This document shows positions 21,742-31,505 of a DNA stretch of 64,000 nucleotides, one piece after another; position 1 is the first letter of the stretch; every line of letters begins with the position of its first letter. The notes under the pieces were generated by a model. The model had not been told where the DNA came from. It ran no database searches and worked only from the letters and a program-made list of their open reading frames with translations. Made by a program: the position numbers and the translations under genes. The stretch comes from Megalobrama amblycephala (Eukaryota > Chordata > Actinopteri > Cypriniformes > Xenocyprididae): positions 25,176,142 to 25,240,141 of the forward strand of contig NC_063054.1 of NCBI RefSeq assembly GCF_018812025.1, written 5' to 3'.

Positions 21742-22974
21742 ATGGCTGATGACATGGAACAGCAACTATCAGCGCTAAGGGAACAATTGGAGGCTCTTCA
21801 AGCCACTAATGAACGTTTACTGAGAGAACAGTCCACTCATCTATTGCCTGACGCTGCTCGGCCTAGTACCTCCACTGGCCATCAGGTGCCTTTTGAGTAG
21901 ATTGTGTTTATTCCAAGAGAACGTAAATGCTCTAAGTTTTATGGTAATGATGAGTCAAGTAGTGTAACTATTGAGGATTGGGTGGAGGAGGTATGAGCTT
22001 GTATAGATAACAGAAATTGTTCAATGACAGAAAAGATCCAATTTGTATTAGATCATTTGGGTGGGGAAGCACGTATGGAGATTAAATTACGTCCTCGTAG
22101 TGAGAGAGATGTACCTGAGAACATTTTTAAGATCCTCACTGATATGTATAGTGGCCGTAAATCTTATGTGAAGCTGCAGCAACAATTTTTTGGTAGAAAA
22201 CAACGAGAGGGTGAGACACTTTGTGAATATTCTCATGCACTTATGTCTTTAATGGAACTGAATGTAAATACTAATTCAGACTGTGTTCCTAATCCTGATA
22301 GGGTTGTTCGAGACCAGTTTGTAGAGCATGTGAGGAGTGTCTCCTTGCGCCGTGAGTTGAAAAAATTAGTACGGCAGACTCCCACTATATCTTTGTGGCA
22401 AGTTCGGGAGGAAACTATGCAATGGTTAGAAGAAAGTGAAGTTGAATATGGTCAAACAAATTCGGCTTCAGTATTTAGGCAGTTCAATATGGAATTGAGT
22501 GACTGTAATGCTGTAATGGTTGATAGAGATGCTGAATTGACAGAAATAAAAAATATTCTTAAACAGCAACAGGTTCAGATAAGTGCTTTAACTCAAGGTT
22601 TTGAGTCTTTTAAAGTAAGATTTGAAGCTTCCCGTTGTAGTCCTCAGGTTGAGGCTGTAAATAGCCAACCAGTGAATCAACCAGCTCCTGTTCAACGCCA
22701 ATGTCTACGTTGTAATAGGCCAGGTCATTTGGCTCGATATTGCCGTACACCTATGCCAAATGAGTTTAGGCCAAAGAGAAGACACGCGAATCAATCAGAG
22801 GCAGAACCATCGCCAGCTGCTGCAGTGGAAAGTCATGTAATAGAGAGTGAGCATGTCTCAAGTCAGCCGGTCCCAGTAATGTCAAATCTTGTTGCACCTT
22901 GCCCGGTTATGGAAGTGGTTATGGGGGTTATACCAGTCCTCCAGTTGTGTGGGGAAAATTCGTGTGCAGTCTAA
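21742..22974 (+). pseudogene. gag of the nested element, two premature stops
   Basis: The frame starts at ATG 21742 (MADDMEQQLSALREQLEALQ, a coiled-coil-like start). It is broken by TAG at 21898 and TGA at 21994, and stays open from ATG 22024 to TAA 22974. The capsid-like helical part follows (SYVKLQQQFFGRKQREGETL), then a zinc knuckle CLRCNRPGHLARYC (CX2CX4HX4C, 22702-22743). Both stops are one C-to-T step from Gln or Arg codons, as expected of decay. After the knuckle the frame ends with no protease domain, and the reading passes into the pol frame around 22950-22975. Confidence 0.85.
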
Positions 22975-25711
22975 AGCCCCGGTTCCAATTCCAGCTGGCT
23001 GTTTGGTGTTAGTACCTGCAACTGGACCTAAAGGTAAAGTTAATAGTAGGTCTTTAGTTTATCTGGAACCAAATGATTCTGATGAGACTCATCTGCCCCC
23101 TGGAGTATTACTTTCCCATGCTTTATTGGCCATGGAGAATGGGTTAACTCATGTTCCTGTTGTAAATGTTGGTACTCAGGTAGCATATTTACAGCCACGA
23201 GCGTTGCTGGGTGCTTTGTACCCTGCAGATATTCTTGATGTTTCTGAAGTCGATTTTAAGGAAAGACTGACTTCAGAGGGGTGGATGGTCTTTATTGAGC
23301 AACATAGTGTTGAAGTTGAGCCAGATTTGACAAGCTTGGATGGTGTAAACCTTACAAATTTGAATTCTGAGCAACAGACAATAGTTAAAAAGCTGTTGTC
23401 TAAATATAGAGGAGTGTTTTCAAAAGGAGATGGTGATCTAGGCTGTACTTCTTTAATAGAACATCAGATTCCATTAGTTGATAAGGCTCCAGTTAGACAA
23501 CCTTATAGGAGAATACCCCCATCCCAGTATGAGGCTGTAAAAGCACATATTAGGCAGCTTTTAGAAGCCCAGATTATAAGGGAAAGCTGCAGTCCGTATG
23601 CCTCACCCATTGTCTTGGTCCAGAAGAAAGATGGTGCGTTGAGGCTTTGTGTGGATTATAGGCAATTAAATTCTAAGACTCGAAAAGATGCATACCCCCT
23701 TCCTAGAATTGATGAATCCCTGGATGCATTGTCTGGGGCCAAATGGTTTTCCACCCTTGACCTAGCAAGTGGGTATAACCAAGTGCCTGTGGCAGAGACA
23801 GATCGTTTTAAAACCGCATTCTGTACACCATTTGGACTATTTGAATTTAATCGTATGCCTTTTGGCCTGTGCAATGGACCAAGTACCTTTCAGAGACTTA
23901 TGGAGCGTATTTTTGGAGATCAGAGCTTTCAGTCTCTGCTGCTATATTTGGATGATGTAATTGTGTTTTCATCTTCCTTTGAACAGCATGTACAACGACT
24001 GGAGTTGGTCCTGCGCAGACTTGATGAGGAGAATTTGAGAGTAAAATTGACCAAGTGTTCTCTTTTTCAACACAAGGTGAAATACTTAGGCCATGTGGTA
24101 TCTTCAGATGGAGTATCAACGGATCCAGATAAGATCGCAGTTGTGGCAGAGTGGAGGAGACCTCAAAATATGCAAGAACTGAGATCATTCTTAGGCTTTG
24201 CAAGCTACTATCGTCGTTTTGTTGCAAACTTTTCAAAAATAGCACAGCCATTGAATGCCCTGGTCGCGGCTTTGCTGCCTAAAAATCACAGAGGTACGTC
24301 AAAGAAATCTGTAGAGGAGCAATGGACGGAAGTATGCGAGCAAGCGTTTCAGACACTAAAGAGCAAGTTGGTATCCGCTCCTGTGATAGCTTATGCAGAC
24401 TTTAAGAAATCGTTTATTTTGGATGTAGATGCCAGCCATCATGGACTGGGTGCAGTACTATCGCAAGAACAAGATGGTAAAATAAGGCCTATAGCATATG
24501 CTAGTAGAGGACTGAGAAAAGCTGAACGTAACATGCAGAATTACAGTTCTATGAAATTGGAATTTTTAGCCCTAAAATGGGCAGTGGCGGATAAATTCAG
24601 GGATTATTTGTTGGGAAACAAGTGTCTGGTTTTTACAGACAATAATCCATTGAGCCATTATCAATCTGCAAAACTTGGAGCTGTGGAGCAAAGATGGGCA
24701 TCACAACTGGCAGCATTTGATTTAGAGATTCGATATAAGCCGGGAAAGGCAAATGGAAATGCAGACGCATTATCTCGTCAGTATGTTGATGCAACAGTGG
24801 AAGTTATAGCTCCTTTAACTTCTTTTCCAGTTTTGTTGAAACAGGCGATTCAAGAGCGGAGCTGCCCTGATGTGCAGGCTACCCAGGAGTCCGTGACTAC
24901 GCTTCCAGCACGAACAAAAGGGGACATTACATTGTTGCAGGCTGCAGATCCAGTGATTGGCCCTTTTCTGGGTTTTTGGAAGCGTCAGAGAGGCCCAAAT
25001 CGTGAGGAGAGAGAGACTGCATCTCCAAAATTATTAGAACTTTGTAGGCAATGGAACAAGATGTTAGAAAAAGATGGCGTTCTCTACCGACGGATTATGC
25101 CACAGGATGGAGGCAAGGAAATTTATCAGTTAGTGCTTCCAGAGGTGTTAAGAGAGGATGTGTTAACAAGTCTCCATGATGACCATGGGCACCAAGGAAT
25201 TGAAAGAACAACAGACCTGGTGAGACGGCGATGTTATTGGCCAGGTATGAGTCAAGATGTTGAACGATGGTGTAAAAACTGTGAAAGATGCACACTGGCC
25301 AAAGCTGTCCAGCCAAAGGTACGCAGTTTTATGGGCCATTTACTGGCTTCTAAACCACTTGACATTTTGGCAATAGATTTTACTGTTTTAGAGCCTTCCT
25401 CTGATGGAAAAGAGAACGTTTTAATAATGACTGATGTTTTTTCAAAGTACACTCAAGCCATTCCTACTAGAGATCAGTCTGCCAGTACTGTAGCAGAAGC
25501 TTTGGTAAATCACTGGTTTTATATTTTTGGAGTACCCCGCCAAATCCATTCAGACCAAGGGAGGTCTTTTGAGAGCGTGCTGATTCAACAACTATGTTAC
25601 ATGTACGGGGTAGTTAAAACAAGAACAACACCATATAGGCCACAAGGGAATGGCCAGTGTGAACGTTTTAATAGGACACTTCATGACTTGCTTTCGCACT
25701 TTGCCATTTGA
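22950..25711 (+). pseudogene. pol of the nested element: RT, RNase H, integrase (protease missing)
   Basis: The open frame runs from before 22950 to TGA 25711. A linker with IPAGCLVLVPATGP leads into RT (LCVDYRQLNSKTRKDAYPLP; the YLDD box is at 23945-23956), then RNase H (DVDASHHGLGAVL, FTDNNPL, and ADALSRQ at its end). The integrase zinc region contains DDHGHQGIERT and CKNCERC, and its core has Asp at 25376, Asp at 25553 and Glu at 25661 (DX58DX35E). No D-T/S-G protease motif exists between the gag zinc knuckle and the RT linker, where related fish elements carry one. Gag and pol frames meet at a +1 offset. The integrase frame is broken near 25690. Confidence 0.88.
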
Positions 25712-26522
25712 AAAAAAATGTCACTGGCCTGTTCACCTTCCACAGATGTTGTTTGCTTATAATACAAAGGTGCATCAGTCTACTGGTCATTCCCCTCACA
25801 TGTTGATGTTTGGACAGGAACCGCAGCTACCAGTGGATTTTCTGCTGGGGCAGGAGGGCCTGAAGGGAAGAAAGGTTGGTGAGTGGATTACAGAGCACCA
25901 GGAAAAACTAAAGAATGTATTTCAGGATGCAAGGCATCAACTCCAGGCGGCTGCAGAACAGAGAGCAAGGAAGCATGATGTGACCGTTAAGAATCCAGAA
26001 CTTGAGTTGGGACAACTAGTTTTAAAGCGAGATCACCGAAAGAAAGGTCGTCAAAAGATTCAAGATCTTTGGGACCCCACAGTGTTTAAAGTTGTAAGAT
26101 GTTCCAGTGATGGAAATGGTGTGTATGCTGTTGTTCCAGTAGGAGAAGAGGGACCGGTGCGAAACATTCACAGGACAGAATTGCGACCAGTACATGACTG
26201 GATACAGCCACAGACAGTCCCTGTGTTAGAAACAGAGGATTTAGGACTCCCTAGTCAAAATATTGAACCTGATGTAGAAGACCCTAACCATTTAATTGTG
26301 GTTTTTCGTCCGTTGATAGATTGTCCTCTCAATAACCCTGTGGACCCTGTACATCCGTTACTGGAAGGTCAGCAGAGCCAGTATGACCAGCCTGAAGGTA
26401 CGGGCCAGCGAGAGACTGGACAGCAAGGACAACTGAGGAGAACTTCAAGAGTAACAGCGGGTCATCATTCTAATCCACATAACCTGCCACGATCAAGCTG
26501 TCCATTAGAAACGGAGTTGTAA
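25690..26522 (+). pseudogene. integrase C-terminal part of the nested element, frame-shifted
   Basis: In a different frame from the preceding pol, it reads LPQMLFAYNTKVHQSTGHSP and MLMFGQEPQLPVD, the usual integrase continuation after the catalytic Glu. A basic region (RDHRKKGRQKIQDLWDPTVF) and an acidic, Gln-rich tail follow, ending at TAA 26522. I see no chromodomain. Confidence 0.8.
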
Positions 26523-26591
26523 GGGTGTTGGCATGCGGACTGTTAGCTTCCCCCTAAAATAAGTGATTTATGTCCTGTCGACGGGACGGCG

Positions 26592-26612
26592 ACAAAATTT
26601 GGGGGGGAGGAA
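26592..26612 (+). other. polypurine tract of the nested element
   Basis: A purine-rich run ending GGGGGGGAGGAA directly before the TGTGGTAG start of the 3' LTR. This is the expected site of plus-strand priming, and it fixes the true LTR start at 26613. Confidence 0.8.
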
Positions 26613-27614
26613 TGTGGTAGGGTGACACTAGGACCTGGGGGAGAATTGGTGAGGTACGACCGGAAAGGGGGTTGAGACCAATGATTGTCGCACATATTAA
26701 TCAGGTGAATAACCATTTTAAAGGGAAGATAAATAATCAGAAAAACAACAGGAACGGGATGCTGGGCTCTTTGTTTGTTTGGGAGCGAGTTGATGCTTAA
26801 TATAGCAGTGGATAACGTGAGCGGCTAAAGCAAGGTAGCACCTGTTTTGGTTATGGGTTTGTTTGTTTTCTAAGTATAATGTTATGTTCCTTGTTGTTGC
26901 AGTATGTGATTCAGGAGCGGAACTGATGACTAATATTTCAGTGGATAGTACAACCAACTAAGAAAAGGACCGGGGCTGATGACTATTATATCAGAGCACG
27001 CACTACTAAGACAACAAGGACTGGCACCGATTGTTATCTGTTTATTTTAGAGTTTTGTATGTTATTGTGTAGCCGATGTGGGGTTCAATGAGTTTTTAAC
27101 TCGTCGTTAAGTGTTTTTTTTTTTTAGTGTACTCTCAGGATATGTTGAGTCCTTCCTTTCGATAAATGTTCAACGTGTATTGGGAGGTAACAATAGATGG
27201 TTTTCATGAGAACGAATGGTAACTGTTGCGTTGTTGTTTTAAATTGTTTTTGTGTTTGTTTTTTAGGTTTCCCAGGCGGTTGCACTTGAGGGGCAGTGGG
27301 CGCACGTGTGGTGTTTTTGGTGGATGCAGTGGTTTGGTGTGTGGGTTTTTTTTCACATCGTAAGTATTTGCTGTGGTGAATAATTGGTTTGGAGAACTAT
27401 TAACTTTCACTCCACTTGTTCCTCAGTGTGCTGCCTGGTTTGTTTTTGTTTTTTTTTGTTTGTTTAATTTTTTTTTATTGTGTTTATGCTGGAGTGTATT
27501 TTAGTGTTTTCAATAAAACTGCTGTGTAAAAGCTTGTTGTACTAAAATCATCTTGACTGCTGGTTTATTCCATACATGATATACCTGTAAGCTCATTACC
27601 TGGGCAAGGTTACA
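26613..27614 (+). repeat. 3' LTR of the nested element, full length
   Basis: 1,002 bp from TGTGGTAGGG to GGTTACA. The first 153 bp have no counterpart at the 5' end. The rest matches 20667-21514 closely. AATAAA near 27511 and T-rich runs are present. Several short open frames in the two LTRs are identical and not genes. Confidence 0.88.
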
Positions 27615-28993
27615 CTGACCAGCAGCGTCAAGATATTATGGTGTTAATTAAAGAATATCCCTCTTTATTTGCAGATACTCCCTCTCAAACTACTGCAATA
27701 GTCCACGATATTGAAATTGAGGGATCAGCTCCCATACGTCAACATCCCTATCGTGTTAATCCTGTAAAACGGGAAATAATGAAAGAGGAGGTGAAGTATT
27801 TGCTTGATCAGGGGCTTGCTGTTCCCAGTTCCAGTCCGTGGAGCTCACCTTGTATTCTTGTGCCTAAGCCTGACGGAACATATAGATTTTGTACAGACTA
27901 CTGTAAGGTTAATAGTGTCACAAAACCTGATTCTTTCCCTATGCCCCGTATGGAAGACTGCATAGATCGAGTAGGAGCGGCCCGCTTAGTCACGAAACTC
28001 GATCTTCTAAAAGGTTACTGGCAGGTGCCGCTGACTGCCCGTGCGTCTGAAATATCGGCCTTTGTGACGCCAGATAACTTTCTAAATTACACCGTAATGG
28101 CATTCGGGATGAGAAACGCTCCCGCTACCTTTCAAAGGTTAATGCAGAAAGTATTGTCTGGAATTAAAAGTTGCGAAGCCTATTTGGATGACGTTGTTGT
28201 ATATTCCAATAGCTGGGAAGAGCACATTAAGACCTTACGGGAGATCTTTACCCGGTTGAGTGAGGCTTCATTAACCATCAACCTAGCCAAATGTGAATTT
28301 TGCAAGGCTGTAGTAACATACCTTGGAAAGCAGGTAGGACATGGTCAAATTCGTCCGGTAGATGCGAAGGTTGCTGCCATCCTTCAGTATCCTGCACCTA
28401 AGACCAAACGAGAGTTGCGCCGTTTTCTCGGAATGGTGGGCTATTACAGAGCATTTCGCAAAAATTTTGCATCTGTTGTGGCTCCGCTTACTGACCTGTT
28501 GAGCTCCTCTAGAAACTTTATCTGGACTCCATCATGTGAAAACGCTTTTAAAGCGGCAAAAGATTTGTTGTGTTTTTCTCCAATTCTCGCTGCCCCTGAA
28601 TTCACTTGCCCTTTTAAACTTGAGGTAGATGCTAGTGCTGTGGGAGCCGGAGCAGTGCTTTTACAGGAGGATGACCGTGGAGTTGACCACCCCCTGTGTT
28701 ACTTCTCGAGGAAGTTTTTAAAGTCTCAACAGAACTACAGTACTATTGAAAAAGAAACCCTTGCTTTAATTTTAGCACTTCAACATTTTGAAGTCTATTT
28801 GGGCAGTAGTTCTCTCCCAATTGAAGTGTTCACAGATCACAATCCCCTGACTTTTCTGTCGCGCATGTCAAATCATAACCAGCGTCTGATGAGATGGTCA
28901 TTAATTGTGCAGGAATTTAATTTAAAAATAAGGCACAAGAAAGGAATCGACAATGTTATCGCTGATGCTCTTTCCAGGTCAGTTGGTACATAA
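27615..28993 (+). CDS. reverse transcriptase-RNase H region of the outer Gmr1-like element
   Basis: The frame is open from the junction at 27615 (TDQQRQDI, then M at 27638) to TAA 28993. RT motifs run in order: PIRQHPYRVNPVKREI, then FCTDYCKVNSVT, LDLLKGYWQVPL, FGMRNAPATFQRLM and the catalytic YLDDVVV (codons at 28181-28192). RNase H follows with D at 28628 (EVDASAVGAGAVLL), FTDHNPL, and ADALSR before the stop. Nothing with integrase character follows; the 3' LTR starts 64 bp later. This fixes the Gag-PR-IN-RT-RH order. The start of the RT linker and its link to the integrase were lost or displaced by the nested insertion, so this piece has no start codon of its own. Confidence 0.9.
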
Positions 28994-29047
28994 TTTTTTA
29001 TTGTTGGATATTACATTTCATTATTAAGTACTAGAGGTTATTTCTTA

Positions 29048-29057
29048 TTGGTGGGGG
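29048..29057 (+). other. polypurine tract of the outer element
   Basis: A short G-rich run (TTGGTGGGGG) lies immediately before the 3' LTR start TGTTACG. It is shorter than usual, but the position is right. Confidence 0.55.
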
Positions 29058-29794
29058 TGTTACGTCCTCGGACGTATGTAATATTCTGCGATTAGTGTTT
29101 GTTTTTCTTTTTTTCTTTTTTTCTTTCGAGTTTCCTTCTCATCTCTGCTCCAGGTTCCGGCTTCTAATTGTCTGGGAAAGTGGATTGGCTCCTCGCTGGT
29201 GATCGCATCCTTTAAAAGCGCGCTTCTGCGCAATGCAGGGGAGGAAATGATGAAATGATCTTTAATACTCCAGCTTGTGTACGATATTGACCCACTGTTT
29301 TCCGACCATATCTTTCTTGGTTATTTTTTTATGTTGTTGGTATTAAAAGGTAATCTGTAAATGTCACCACTCAGTAGGAGTTTGTTTTAGTTGGTTCAGA
29401 TGTGTCGGTATTAAAAGGTAATCTGTAAACGTCACCATCCAGTAGACGCTTATTTATTTGCTTAACGTGTGTCGGTATTAAAAGGTAATCTGTAAATAGA
29501 GTTATGCCACATTTTGTAGGGAGTGGGCACCTATTCTTGTTTAGAGTTTTCTCCTGGTTTTGAGCAGATAGGGAGTCAGGGAAGTCTGATGTATTTTTGT
29601 AAATTTTTTCTTTGTTAGGTTAAGGTAGATCATTAAAAATAGTTAGTTTCTGTTTTATTTGTTGTTTTGGTTTATGCCCATTCCTGGACCTATTACTGGA
29701 TGGATGATTAAGCTTCTACAATAAACAAAAAATCTCTCCTTACGTGACATTCTTCATTTATGTTGCTTCCCCACCCCTAGACTGGGACGTAACA
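29058..29794 (+). repeat. 3' LTR of the outer element
   Basis: 737 bp with the same 10-bp inverted ends as the 5' LTR. It differs structurally in two ways. It has three copies of a 67-68 bp unit carrying TATTAAAAGGTAATCTGTAA (29341, 29409, 29476) against one in the 5' LTR. It also lacks roughly 55-60 bp of GC-rich sequence after GCAATGCAGGGGAGG. Base substitutions elsewhere are few. Confidence 0.9.
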
Positions 29795-30065
29795 TGTGCG
29801 ACTTGATGACATTTCAGGGTGTTGCGAATGAACACATTTTGTTAAGTGAAATGAACTTCAACAGATATCCCATTCTCAGGGAGTAGGGAGCAGTGAACAC
29901 TGTGTAGGGACCCTGTCAATCGGGACACACCCGAGTTCATGGTGGTCTCTAAAAATGGTGACAATAAATAGTTTATTTCCATAAATAAAAGACAGTCTTC
30001 TGAACTTCCTCTGTCCAGATACCTGTAGCGGGTCAGTACCTTGAGCCAGAAAATTTATCTACATG
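29795..30065. other. intron between repeats
   Basis: Host sequence just past the TGTG target duplication. Nothing recognised. Confidence 0.4.
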
Positions 30066-30086
30066 GTATATATATATATATATATT
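30066..30086. repeat. (TA)n microsatellite, left flank
   Basis: A short TA run immediately left of the palindromic element. The right side carries a much longer TA run, so the element inserted in or expanded from a TA target. Confidence 0.8.
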
Positions 30087-30088
30087 TA

Positions 30089-31023
30089 CAGTACAGTCCA
30101 AAAGTTTGGAACCACTAAGATTTTTAATGTGTTTAAAAGAAGTTTTGTCTGCTCACCAAGGCTACATTTATTTAATTAAAAATACAGTAAAAAACAGTAA
30201 TATTGTGAAATATTATTACAATTTAAAATAACTGTGTACTATTTAAATATATTTGACAAAGTAATTTCTTCCTGTGATGCAAAGCTGAATTTTCAGCATC
30301 GTTACTCCAGTCTTCAGTGTCACATGATCCTTCAGAAATCATTCTAATATGCTGATTTGCTGCTCAATAAACATTTATGATTATTTTCAATGTTGAAAAC
30401 AGTTGTGTACTTTTTTTTTTTTCAGGATTCCTTGATGAATAGAAAGTTCAAAAGAACAGCATTTATCTGAAATACAAAGCTTCTGTAGCATTATACACTA
30501 CCGTTCAAAAGTTTGGGGTCAGTAAGAATTTTTATTTTTATTTTTTTGAAAAGAAATTAAAGAAATGAATACTTTTATTCAGCAAGGATGCATTAAATCA
30601 ATCAAAAGTGGCAGTAAAGACATTTATAATGTTACAAAAGATTAGATTTCAGATAAACACTGTTATTTTGAACTTTCTATTCATCAAATAATCCTGAAAA
30701 AAAATATTGTACACAAATATTTTGTACAATTGTACACATTAAATGTTTCTTGAGCAGCAGATCAGCATATTAGAATGATTTCTGAAGGATCATGTGACAC
30801 TGAAGACTGGAGTAATGATGCTGAAAATTCAGCTTTGCCATCACAGGAATAAATTACTTTGTGAAATATATTCAAATAGAAAACAGTTATTTTAAATTGT
30901 AATAATATTCCACAATATTGCTGTTTTTTACTGTATTTTTAATTAAATAAATGTAGCCTTGGTGAGCAGACGAAACTTTTAAAAACATTAAAAATCTTAG
31001 TGGTTCCAAACTTTTGGACTGTA

Positions 31024-31026
<3 letters not shown>
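30089..31026. mobile_element. 938-bp palindromic MITE-like element
   Basis: About 40 bp at each end are a near-perfect inverted pair (CAGTACAGTCCAAAAGTTTG at the left; CAAACTTTTGGACTGTACTG at the right). The inverted similarity continues for about 300 bp per arm: TGATCCTTCAGAAATCATTC near 30340 pairs with its reverse complement near 30775. The centre is AT-rich and non-coding. A diverged fragment is at 45703-45800. Confidence 0.85.
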
Positions 31027-31111
<85 letters not shown>

Positions 31112-31137
31112 ATATATACACACACACATATATTTAC
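31027..31137. repeat. (TA)n / (CA)n microsatellite
   Basis: A long TA run with two TTA interruptions, then a short CA run. The 102-codon open frame on the minus strand that reads through it is an artefact of the repeat. Confidence 0.95.
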
Positions 31138-31339
31138 AGACACAACTAGCATGAAAATGTGAACCATCAGTCAAGTGACATGTATGCTGCCCCAACTAAT
31201 GAGTGACCTAGAGAGGAGAAGACTACAATAAGCACAATGATGTGTGAGAGTCAGAGTTTAGTCAGAAGAATGTCATGCTCCCATCCTGCATCAATGAATA
31301 CAGTAGTGAAATCAACACACCCATAGTGGTATGTTGAGT

Positions 31340-31505
31340 GGTATGATAGTAATGTCTGAGAAGGTCTGCACGCAGTCCACTTTTGAGGGATTGGTTGTAC
31401 CTTTCAACACCCCATTTGCCTGAAGTTGTTAGAATGCAATGCTAATTTGCTGAATCCCTTTGGCATTTAAGAAGATGGCAAACTCAGATGACATAAAATG
31501 TGACC
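31340..31505 (-). pseudogene. gypsy integrase fragment
   Basis: The minus strand reads, across a frame change, SSEFAIFLNAKGIQQISIAF, then QANG and VERYNQSLKSGLRADLL. These match the stretch around the catalytic Glu of Ty3/gypsy integrases. It is short and broken. The RNase H fragment at 37735-38010 lies upstream on the same strand and could be from the same original insertion, with younger repeats in between. Confidence 0.6.

Larger units (their letters stand above)
20667..27614 (+). mobile_element. nested Ty3/gypsy retrotransposon (defective)
   Basis: A conventionally ordered gypsy element (gag, then RT, RNase H, integrase) sits between the integrase and RT regions of the outer element, in the same orientation. 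It has a truncated 5' LTR, a tRNA-Ser primer site, gag with two stops, no recognisable protease, frame-shifted pol, a polypurine tract and a full 3' LTR. The outer RT frame resumes directly at 27615. No target duplication can be seen, because the left boundary is deleted. Confidence 0.9.
16805..29794 (+). mobile_element. Gmr1-like Ty3/gypsy LTR retrotransposon, carrying a nested gypsy element
   Basis: The element is bounded by TGTG on both sides (16801-16804 and 29795-29798), a perfect 4-bp target duplication. It has two LTRs, a primer site, gag-protease-integrase at 17563-20666 and RT-RNase H at 27615-28993. Integrase lies upstream of RT, the order defining Gmr1-like elements. A second retrotransposon splits the coding region between integrase and RT. 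It lies on the plus strand, antisense to lhfpl4, inside its first coding intron. The LTR pair differs at only a few bases outside structural changes, so the insertion is probably young. Confidence 0.92.

Noticed and set aside
22945..22965. GGGAAAA as a possible -1 frameshift signal between gag and pol
   Set aside because: The codon register is wrong for a -1 slip (the change needed is +1 or -2) and the protease gap here suggests deletion.
30887..31195. 102-codon minus-strand open frame
   Set aside because: It is mostly a Tyr/Ile run produced by the TA microsatellite and the arm of the palindromic element.
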